Below, piece after piece: positions 36,701 to 48,700 of a stretch of 64,000 nucleotides of DNA. Source of the stretch: Spisula solida (lineage: Eukaryota; Mollusca; Bivalvia; Venerida; Mactridae); contig OX365950.1 in the NCBI GenBank assembly GCA_947247005.1, positions 51,312,761 to 51,376,760 of the forward strand. Direction: 5' to 3'. Below the pieces are notes generated by a model. The model ran no database searches and was not told where the DNA came from. It was given only the letters and a program-made list of their open reading frames with translations. Position 1 is the first letter of the stretch. Each line of letters begins with the position of its first letter. Position numbers and translations under genes: made by a program.

Positions 36701-39700
36701 TTTTTGACCCCGGATGACCCAATATCGAACTTGACCTAGATTTTGTTGAGATGATCATTGTGACCAAGCTTCATAAAGATTAGGTCAATATTGTGACCTC
36801 TAGTGACTACACAAGCTTTTTCTATGATTTGACCTTGTGACCTAGTTTTTGACCCCGGATGACATTATATGGAACTTGACCTAGATTTTGTTGAGATGAT
36901 CATTGTGACTAACTTTCATAAGGATTAAGTCAAAATTGTGACCTCTAGTGACCACACAAGATTTTTCTATGATTTGACCTTGTGACCTAGTTTTAGACCC
37001 CGGATGACCCAATATCGAACTTGACCTAGATTTTGTTGTGATGATCATTGTGACCAAGTTTCATAAAGATGAGGTCAAAATTGTCGTGACCTCTAGTGAC
37101 TACACAAGGTTTTTCTTTGATTTGACCTTGTGACCTAGTTGACCCCAGATGACCCAATATCGGACTTGACCTAGATTTTGTTGTGATGATCATTGTGACC
37201 AAGTTTCATAAAGATTAAGTCAAAATTGTGACCTCTAGTGTCTACACAAGGTTTTTCTGTGATTTGACCTTGTGACCTAGTTTTTAACCCCGGATGACTC
37301 AATATCAAACTTGACCTAGATTTTTTTGAGATGATCATTGTGACCAAGTTTCATAAAGATTAAGTCAAAATTGTGACCTCTAGTGTCTACACAAGCAAAT
37401 TGTTGACAGACGGACGACGGACGAACGAAGAGTGATCACAAAAGCTCACTCTGTCACTTTGTGACAGGTGAGCTAAAAACCACCTACCAGTATTGCCCCT
37501 CCCAATTTATATACAGGTTTGACTGTAACTTGAAAAGTCCAGACTACTGTCCCCCTATCCCAGGATTAGTGCATATTTATTGTACAGTGACCAGACAGTT
37601 ACTCCCAAAGTTAAAGTTTTCAACGTGTTCAATATAATTGTGTCACATAGTTATAATGCTAATTCTAACATAGCACGTGAGATTTGCCTTCTTTGCGTGT
37701 ATTGAGCTTTCCATATTTTATTACCGCGATAAAATATAGCTGATTGGTCAAGTCACGTTTGACGTCATATACAATGACAAATGACGTAACGGTAGCGTTC
37801 CTAGGAAAGCAAGTAGTTTGACGTCAACCTGTCTTGTTGTGCTATAAATGGCAGAGCATTGGCGATGTTAGAATCGAAATAATAAATAGGCGCTGTGCTT
37901 TGTTGTGTTATAAAATATAGGCACTCGTTTGAATCAGTCACTCGTGATTTAATTACTATGCATCCAAACACGTGCCTTTATTTTATTGCGATATTATATC
38001 AATTGATATGTTAAACAAACAGTTACCATTTATTATTACAAAATCATATTGATGAGTTAATATATAGACCCCTGACCGAGCTATGTTGTTTTGATGTTTT
38101 TATTCTTTTTCAATTATATGTACATTTACCAGGGGGCTGTTTAAATGGCCTTGGTAAATAGTCATATCAAATAGTTTAAAATAAAAGGAAGTGATAAATT
38201 ATATTAATACCACAAACAGTTTATTTATTTCCGTAAAAACGAGAATATGGAAGAGTTTATTGGTTTTCCATATATATATTAAACCCTATAGTGGTGATAT
38301 CATTTGAATCCAAGTCCCCGTCTTGGTAAGTCACAAACAATCTACTGTAGACTATTGTACAAGATTCTAAGTGGATACAAAACAGACTTTTCAGGATGCA
38401 GTATGCCTGTCTGATCGTGGTAAGTCGTTTTCTGACTTAAATAATTTACTTTCCTATAAATTGGTAAATGTTTGTCAGATATTTCTACTTTTAAGTCAAT
38501 TTCTAGCTTTAATAATTTCACATAATTTAATCTAAAGTTCTAGAAATGAGATTTTGGATTTATTGTAATGTAAAATAGGACATAATTTTTTTAAATTTTA
38601 ATGCTGAAATTCCACAAAAATTAAGATGGATTTCATATCAAGCACATAGCGTCCAAGTTTATATGAAAATCAAATTATATTATTTATCTCTTAAGATTGT
38701 AGTTGTTTGTGTGGTCAATATGCAGATTGGGTTGGTTGTGGCCACAACCCCACCACCAACAACAGAACCACCGTTAGCAGACTGCAGCGACCTAAACACT
38801 CATGTAAGTTATACACACATACATACTTCAGTCTAGCCCCAAATGTCTTATGATCACACTGATTTTTTTCCTTCTTTATTAGGGTCCGGAAAATGGATCC
38901 TTTCCCAATTGCAAATAGGCTTTAATTTTCCCAAATTTGAATGGAGAAATTCCCAATAAACAATTTAAAAAAATAATATTCAAAATCAGACACAAAATGA
39001 TAAAGTTATGAACATTTTTGACAAGAGGTCAAGCATAAAAGTTCAAAGAAACCAGTAAACATTCACATGTCATTCGCATGTAATCTCTTTTTCTGTTTTA
39101 TTTGGCCTTGCTGCTTCATGGAAATTCCCAATTTCAAGTTGTCACGATGCGAAAATTCCCAATCTGAACGGACCCGGACCCTTTCCCAAAGAGGAAAAAA
39201 AAATCACTGGATCATATCCATGTATGCATAAATTTGTATTAATGTTTCTTTATGTACAGGTGTTAAAAAAGTTTGTTCTCAAATTATAAGCTTCAATAGT
39301 TGATTTTTCTGACATCAGAAAAATATACAATTTTCAGGTTAAATTCCGGAGGGTTCTACCATTGCTCTAATCTTTCGAGCATTAATTGGAGTTATTTGTG
39401 TAAGAAATTAAACTTGTACACTGCGTACAACGTTCAGATAAAATTTAGTATGAATTCAAATTTTGAGAACAAACTTTTTTAACACCCTGTATATCTTCAT
39501 TTTTTACTTGTTTTTGTAAATATTGTCTTTGCCATGATTTATCATGTTTGTTTTTGTAAATGGCCGAAGGCAAATGTTTTTTAATGATTGCCTGTAAACT
39601 GTAGATAAATAAATAAAAAGTACACACATGTTCACATTAATTTTAAAACAGAGATCGTTCACCCTTTTAAGTGCTTGTTGGAGGACTTGTGGTATGTGAT

Positions 39701-42700
39701 TTTTTTGTGTTTTCTGTGCTTGGCTGTTTAAGTTCTGTGCTGCCTTCCCTGTCTGATAATTCTTTATCTTCTTGAAGTTTAGGCAAAATAGTTGACTTTT
39801 ACATTATGACTTAGGACTTGATCCTAGATAACCAAGTGATTTCATTAGACTACTAGTATATCAATATGGTGACATATAACTAGAGTGTAAAAAGTCAAAT
39901 TGTAAGGGACATAGAAGGTGTTATACCTTTACACAAATCTACCGATATTACATGATTTGCTAACAGAAATTTACATATTATTCGAAGCAAGAACCTTGTA
40001 ATATATTCATGTATAAATGTCTGAATCAGACCAAATTCTCTGTCACACTATACATGTATGTCAGTGACTTGCGTGAATAACAAACTCAACCTCTACTATA
40101 CAATTCGAACGACGGAATTCGATTTATAATTGGATTAAGGGGAACCTTTTGTGATACGGAAAGCATATCGTGACTAATCATGTTCGCTTATTTTATTACC
40201 TGCAGACATATTTACAAGCATTTCATTGGTCAATAAGTCAATTTCAATCTTATTAATCAGCTAAATCTATGCCAAATAATGTTATATTCACAAACGGGAA
40301 AACTTTAAATATTCTGTGTTGGTTTCAGCACTTGCAACCATGTGCAGAAGGAAAAGTGTGTGTATGGAATCATTGCAGATGTCCAGGCAAATCATGGTGC
40401 CGTCTGAGTTGTTCTAACGACCCACGGAAAAGATGTACCGGCCTACATAGGGGTGAAGTGAGTATATCTTGTGTTCTATAATCTTTTACAATGTTACAAA
40501 AATCATCAAAACACGGGTGTCCTATAAATTTTCATTTTTCTGATAGCCTAGAATGATTTCGAGTAGGCCCCGGAAATTTTTGAGAAGTACACATTTCAGA
40601 AAACTAATTATTTTGACTAGTAATAGTATCGACATAGGTAACCACATAAATTCGGCACACTAGAACAAAGCAGAGAACTTCTTTATTTAATTTAGCCTGC
40701 ATGTAGTATTAAAATGTTAAACACATCAATTATATGTGTATTTGTAGTCTTGTGATGTGGACGTTCCTAGTACATGTCAGAAAAGTAGAAAGTTAGTATG
40801 CATCCCTAGAGTACTGGTAACCACACCTGAAACTACTACTGTACCGTAAAAAAATTGTCATGGTGTAATCGAGAACAGCAATCAACACATTGAAGAGTAA
40901 AGTGAACACAAGAATAAAGCAGATATCTTCAAAGACAACTACCAAGACATCTTCAAAAACATCTTCAGAGACATCTTCAAAGAAAAAACATCTTCAAAAA
41001 CATCTTCAAAGACAAAACATCTTCAAAACATCTCAAAGATATCTTCAAAAACATCTTCAGAGACATCTTCAAAAACATCTCAGAGACATCTTCAAAAACA
41101 TCTTCAGAGACATCTTCAAAAACATCTTCAGAGACATCTTCAAAGAAATCTCAAAGATAAAACGTCCTCAAAAACATCTCAGAGACATCTTCAAAAACAT
41201 CTTCGGAGACATTTTCAACAACATCTCAAAGACAACTTCCTAAACATCTTCAAAGACATCTTTAAAGATAAAACATCTCCAGAAACAACTTCAAAGACAT
41301 CTTTCTTAAGCCGCCAAAAAGTATCTAATCTCAATGATTATGTTATAAACACACTTTCTTGTAGCATTTTTATATAGCCTGGATTAACTGCTTATATTCG
41401 AGAAGTTTTGATTATAATTTGAAGACTTCTATTCTTCTCTTTCTGAATTAAACCAATGTATGACACAAACTATAGCAGCAGTAAATAAAGTAACATCAAC
41501 TGGACTTGTTGTTAACTGCAAATTCAGTGCAACCTCTCCAGATTGTCCCTCCATAGAGAAGCAACCTCTCTTAAGCAATATAATGATTTGGATCCAGAAG
41601 TCACCATATAGATCTACTTCAAATTTGAACTCTCTACATCAACAACCCCTATACAACAACATTTTTTTGTCTACATGATGTTGCTCTAGAGAGGTTGTTA
41701 GTCTACTTTATAATAGAGGGCATTTGATGATTTTGGTGTAAGATCACATTTTATTTCACTTATTGATTAGTGGTCACAAAAATCAATATTTTTACACAAG
41801 TTAAAATGTAATTATCTGTTTTCATTGGCGAAATAAAACTTGTTCTTTCACCAAAGATTCTAAGTTCAGTATAATTAGCTGACTTAGAATGAGAAGGTCA
41901 TCACAAGTACAAAATCGATTTTTTGAGAAAACAAGAAAAACTGTCTGAATTTAAAACTTGTCTGTACTTATGAAAAAACGAGCTTTTTCGAATTCAGTTT
42001 GGTCAACATGACCACTTCTGATTTTTATGAAAATAGGCTCATAAGAAGGGCCTAGAGATGCAGATTTCAAATATGCATGAGTCTTATAAGGTCGTTAGTA
42101 GAACCTACGACCTTATCAGATCATAAGTAGTACTTACGACCTTCTAATTCTAAGCCAGCGACATGTACACCATATGACAATTAATATGAAATTGTAGTAA
42201 CAGCAGTCAAACCAACTCGACGCATACATAATCACACCCGGGCTGGACAATCAGAAATTAAACAAGAGGGCCCAAAGGGCCCTAGGTCCCTCACCTGTCG
42301 AACTTGACCTAGAATTTGGTGTGATGATCATAGTGACCAAGTTTCATACAGATTAGGCCAATACTGTGACCTCTAGAGACTACACAAGGTTTTCATATGA
42401 TTTGACCTAATGACCTAGTTTTTTACCCCGGATGACCAAATATCAAACTTGACCTAGATTTTGTTGAGATGATCATTGTGACCAAGTTTCATAATGATTA
42501 AGCTAAAACTGTGACCTCTAGTGCCTACACAAGTAATTGTGGACGGACGGACGATGGACGAAGAGTGATCACAAAAGCTCACTCTGTCACTTTGTGACAG
42601 CATTCTGATCACCTCGGCCTTTATGCATTGCAATAGACCTCTGACATAGCAAGGCGCCATATTGAACTATTTCCAGTCACATGATTCGAAAATGGCAGCC

Positions 42701-45700
42701 CCAAGTCATCAATACACATTATGCAAATACATGTTCACACACATATATAGATCGATATAGATATATTATACCAGTAAATACACACTATAAAATTCCATGC
42801 AACAATTAATCACATGTGTTCAGGCGATATATTAATTTGATGAGAACTGAAAGTCAAGTAGTATATTTTGTAAACAAATCCGCTTTCCCGAAATTCAAAT
42901 ATGGGTCATATTTGTTGATGTTTTCAACACGTGCGTGGGAAATATAAATGATGCATAATATTTAAAGATACAAGGTATTTCTTTGATGATATGTCTTCAT
43001 ATGCTCATAAATATAAGAAAACTGTTAGGGAAAGATAAAATAACCATCTTATTGACGGATACATAATTTGTTACTTTAAGCGAACGTAGCTGGGACCTAT
43101 AACGCAGGCGAATCATATTGGTGTATAACTACACTTAGACACGAGGTTATTTATCGGAGATAAACGGAAATGGCTGAGCTTTCACGATTGTTTGTGACAA
43201 GTGAGCTAAAAATAAGGTTAAATAAATAATCAACTTACCTTAGAAGGACACTACTACAATCAACAAAATTATAGTCCTTCGTTTTCTGGATCAGAATTAA
43301 TTCACCAGCTTTGTGAAACTGTTCGATACATTTTGATGTAAATTCTGCAAGACTGCTAATTGCAACTCTATGTATCTCCTAAAATGAAGAGTACAAAATT
43401 GAGTAGGGAAATAATTGTAGAAGTTTTTATTCAGAAAACTACAGCTGTTATTAACAGCAGGAGAAAGCCGGATTTGCTGCAAAAGAAAGAATGAACTTTC
43501 CTTCATAGAATAGTTTAAATGTTATTTATATTGACAAAGTTATGGTCATTTGAAATTTTTAAGCTGAATTTTAACAATCGAAAAATGTTAGTTTTGGTGT
43601 AAGAGTGTGTGCTAATGGCACCCAAAACAGACTGTGCTAATGACACCAAAAACAGACTGTGCTAATGACACCCAAAACAGACTGTGCTAATGGCACCAAA
43701 AACAGACTTGCAACTTGTTTTCAGAATAATCAGTATAATTTACTAAAAGAAATATAGGATCTGTCATGAGTTGTCTTTAGAGATCAACATTTCTTAAACA
43801 AGAGTTATTTAGCGATCTATTAACGAGTTTCATAATTTGTTTTCGTGACGAGTTTAAGAAAGGTAGATCTCAAAGACTATGAGTGACAGATTCATTTGAT
43901 CACATTACCACGGTAACTGAGTCAAAACAACGACAGAAATACCAAATTTAAGCAGACGATGATAGGTTTTCGCACTGATAACTGGTGACATCACACACTT
44001 GTTATCTCACACATTGGAGAATATTGTTCCGTGATTTGTTCTTGAACGGGAAATCACGGTATTTATGTGATAATGTTTAATCTTACCTTGATATCTCCTT
44101 TTTCTGTAGTCTCACAACTTTGCTTGAAGTTTTCTTCAATTCTCTGTCTTGACTGAAAGTGGAAAATTAATCATGACATCATTACATGTATAACAAAATT
44201 TTCTAGCAAACTGTAGCCAACTGGTAATGAAGGGTATGAAAAACATAAATTAGATGAAAGAAAACAAACACCAGACTAGTACCTTATTTGGAAGTTTACT
44301 TGCATGTATCAACATGTTATAAAACCATTATTTTATGTTAGATGTTTGAATGATTTCAGATAATTTGTGTGAATTTTGAATATTTCCCTGAAACCCGACA
44401 TCCTTGAAATTACATCCCCACGAAATGGTTCTTTTCTTAGAAATCATGAAATTTTGTCCCATTGAAATTTTAATGATTTTACTAAACACTCACCTTGACA
44501 AGTTTATCAGACGTTGTACCAACATTTAAACTTTTGTGTATATTGGTAACCAAGGCATCAAATTCTTGTTCTGTGATGTCTTCTTCATCGTCTTCGTTGA
44601 TCTCAAAGTTTTGTTTGATCAACAACAGTTGTGGTTTTATCATTGAGATGTTGTCTGCTGGGAGAGCATTCAGTAATACATTCACCTTCTTCTCGCATTG
44701 ATTAGATAACATCTCCAATGCTTCTAAATGTGCTAGACCTGAATACAAGCATACATTATATTTATCACATAACCTGCGGTCCAGGAGTGCCGTAAAGCCG
44801 TGCATATCGTTTGACACTCCCAGACTGTGCAATAAATATTTAAATTAGCTCGACATGACGTAAGCCAATCCATGCAATGATTGACCCATGACATCAGGAT
44901 AATACCAACGTCGTCATGATGTCGCGTTCGTTGTACCGCTGAATTTTAGCTGAAACATATACAGCGTACATCATCATTTTGAACAATAATGAGCGTTTTC
45001 TAAGGTTATGTGATAAATAGAAGCTAACATTCGTGCTCATAACATACAAGTTTTATTAAACTTGTCGACAAAAACAATATTACTCGTGTCATATCATCTT
45101 GTCTACTCGTTTAACAAGAGGGCCCACAGGGCCCTAGGTCGCTCACCTGTGCACATTGATCAAGAAGAACCATGTTTTTTTAAAAAAGTTTTTCCAATCA
45201 GTTGTCATGGCAACCAGAGTTCTGCATGGATTATAATCATACATGCCATACTTTGCTGAACCATTTGCAGGAGATTGGTGATGGAAATGCAGGAGATTTC
45301 AATAAAATGCAGGAGATTTTTTTTGCTCGAACTATCGACTAAAATTAATGAAGTTTATATGCAGTTTGCACTTATTTTACTTGTATGACAATACCATGCA
45401 TGCATACATGCTTCGTGAACTAATTTAATCTAGTGTTTGGGATGATATTCATGATGCAAACAACAAATGTCCAGTATGTTCAAGTCTTATGACTCATAAT
45501 TAAAAGAATTGTAAGTAACCAAACCAAATGCTGACTGGACATGTATTAGTTATTGTTACATTTATGCTATACCAGTTCATTTATCATACATCTGAAAAGA
45601 AGACATGTCAAGCAGAAGATTACCTGATAAAAAAACATAGAAAAGAACTCATATGTTCAAAATGGTGCTAACATATTAATTCAAACTCAAAAATGCATTG

Positions 45701-48700
45701 ATAATACAGAAATAAAATCAATGCAGTTAATTTATAAAGCTTAAAAAATGTATCTGAAATTGATGTGGACTGAATATCATGCAAATTCCAAATTACAAAC
45801 TAAAACTTTTTGAGGCCTTTTCCTTTGATACTGTAACTGCAAAGGGAAGTAACTGCTACGAGTTTATATCTGTAATGTACGGTCATGTGTGGGCTTTAAA
45901 CCTAACCAGTAAACAAACATATTTTCGGCTGCTTGGGAAGATGTTTATCAGTTTATGACACCTTAGCATACTCTTATCGGGACAACTATCGATTGTTTAT
46001 TGGAGTGACCACTCTCCTGGGGTGTTATAAAGGTTTGTTATGTAATGACTTGTTGATTAATTGTAAGTTTATCACCGGAAATTACGAGGAAAGTGAAACT
46101 TTAATAATTCTGAAATTCTTACGCGGATTTTTGTCTAATCCGGGAGATTTTATCAAAATGCGGGAGTGCGTGAGTTGAGGCTCAAATCCGGTAGACTCAC
46201 GCACGATCCGGGAGATATGGCATGTATGATTATAATTCTTTTAGCTATTTTGAGAAAGGATAACCCAAGGAATATTGTTTCCCATCTAATATGAAATTCA
46301 ACCAGTACTTTTAGAGGAGAAGATTTTTAAATATTTTACTATAGATATATAGGGAAAAACAGCACCCCACCCACTAGCGGCCATGTTTTTTTGATGAATC
46401 AGGACAAAAATGTCAATTTTGTAAGAGGGTCACCCAACAACTATTTCTGTAAAATTATTTTGAAATCTGGCAAACGGTTGATTTTTTTTAAAGGTTTTCC
46501 TATCTGTTGCCATGGCAACCAGAGTTCTACATGGAATGGAATTCTTTTAGCTATTTTAAGAAAGGACCACCAAAGGAACAATTTAACCAATTTATAATGA
46601 AATGCAACAAGCACTTTTAGAGGAGAAGATTTTTAAAGATTTTACTATATATATATGGAGGGAAAAACAGCGCCCCACCCACTGGGGGCCATGTTTTTTG
46701 ACGAATCAAGACAAAAATGTCAGTTTTGTAAGAGGTTTACCCAACAACTATTTCTGTAAAATTATTTTGAAATCTGGCCAGCGGTTGATTTTTTATAATT
46801 TTTTAAAAGATTTTCCTATCGGTTGCCATGGCAACCTGAGTTATTTATAGATTACAATTCTTTTAGCTATTTTTAGAAAGGACCACTCAAGGAACATTCC
46901 TGTGAAGTTTGGTTGAAATTGGTCGAGTGGTTAAGGAGGAGAAGTCGTTTGAATGAATTGTTGACGGACGCACGGACGGACGTACACGCACGGACGATGG
47001 ACGACGGACGAAGAGTGATCACAATAGCTCACCTTGTAACTATTTGACAGGTGAGCTAATAAAACTCGTATGTAATGAGCACTCATGCAAGATCCTCTAT
47101 ATGATCAATATATGCTTCAGTTATAATCAACTTTATGGTATATTTACTAGGGATGTCAAAATCCGGTCAAATAATCACTTAACCATTTAATGTTCCGATC
47201 GGTTAATCGACCAATGAAGGGTACATTTGCTCAAGGTGTATCATTTTACCATGAAATGGGTATTAAAAGTAGGACCTAATTTTTCGGGCATTAAACTGGT
47301 AATTCAATGATTTTATTCTGCAAATTTTTCAATTAAAGTTCAAAATTAACTTATTTTTAAAAAAAATTTGGATTCACCGTTAGCTATTATGCTAACTGAA
47401 TGGTAAACCGATTAACCGTTTACATCCCTATTATTTACATGTCAGAACAGGAGAAGAATCTATATTTTATTGATACTGGCTCTACAGTAGGCCAAGTGAA
47501 CTTTTTTGTTCAATTTTTTTTTTTAAATTATTCAAGTTCCTGTGCATACATAATTATAGAACCTTTTAGACGAATTCAATGCCAATCAATACTAAAATGG
47601 GCGTAAAACTTTAGGTAAACCCTTATACCTTGAAAGTCATCAAACAATGATCCAAAGTGAGCTTTCCTAGCTTCTTCCGATTCTTTCTCATGTTCAACAC
47701 GTATTTCTTCCTGTTCCTTGGCGTCACGTAACATGGCCGACAGATTGGGTTTGTCACCGCGATCGTGTAGGAAGGATCGAGCTTTCTTCAAGCCTGGATC
47801 ATGCTCATTGATGACGTCGAATGTTTTCTTGCCCAGAGTTTCCAGTACATCTAAACTACCAGTCACCAAATTTTTACTCTGAAACAGAAACAATATCCAA
47901 TCAACTAAAAAAAAACATAATTCTGCACATACAGTTTGTGATGAATAAATCTGTGCAATAATGATACAAATAATCAACACAGGCAATGCAAGGTCATAGA
48001 GACAATGCAAAGTTGAAGGGAGTAAGTTAAGTTCTAAGGGGTAATTCAATGTCACAGGGGCAATTGTAGTTCGCAGGGGGGTAATTCAAGGTCTTAGGGG
48101 CAATTTAAGGTCTAAGGGGTAGTTCAACGTCAAAGGGGTAATTTAAAGTTACAAAAAGTAAACATGAACAAATATAACTACATACTGTACTTTCAACCAT
48201 TTTGGTTATATTGGAAACACCCCAAGCTGAGAACCAACCACTTCCAGACTGGGTATCAGTTTTCTCTTCGCTTTCACCAGACTGGTCGCCAGGTTTCTCT
48301 CCGCTTTCACTAGACTGGTCGTCAGTTTTATCTCTAGATTCAGTTTTCTCAGATGGCTTGTCTGGTTTACTGTCTTTCTTATCAGCATCTTTGTTTCCAT
48401 CTGTCTTGGTGTCACTATCAGCATTTTCTATAACAATACAAAAACACTGTCAGGTACAATTTAAGCATGATAGACATGTTCAGCTACAACATTTACAAGC
48501 ATCGCAATAATGCTCAGTGTCTATTTACCAGTATAGAATTCTAGCCATATGTGCTGGCGTAGTAATAAAACAGCCATAAATTTATCTACTGTAAAATAAT
48601 TATTTTTTGAAGGAGTTGAATTTTTTCGTTGATGCCGTTAAACTCGACCATGAAATTTAATGCCCGAAAATGCAATTTCAAAATTCACAAAATTTAATAC

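Noticed and set aside
40890..41243. 117-codon open frame with KTSS then HLQR repeats
   Set aside because: It is produced by a 12-bp minisatellite and is out of frame with the preceding exon.
45933..46850. Several plus-strand frames of 68-82 codons
   Set aside because: They lie in the hAT-like insertion or in repeated core units, and the repeated copies are not conserved as protein.
48206..48424. Minus-strand frame starting MLIVTPRQ
   Set aside because: It is the wrong frame of FAM114A exon 5; the frame ENADSDTKTDG... joins in phase with both neighbours.
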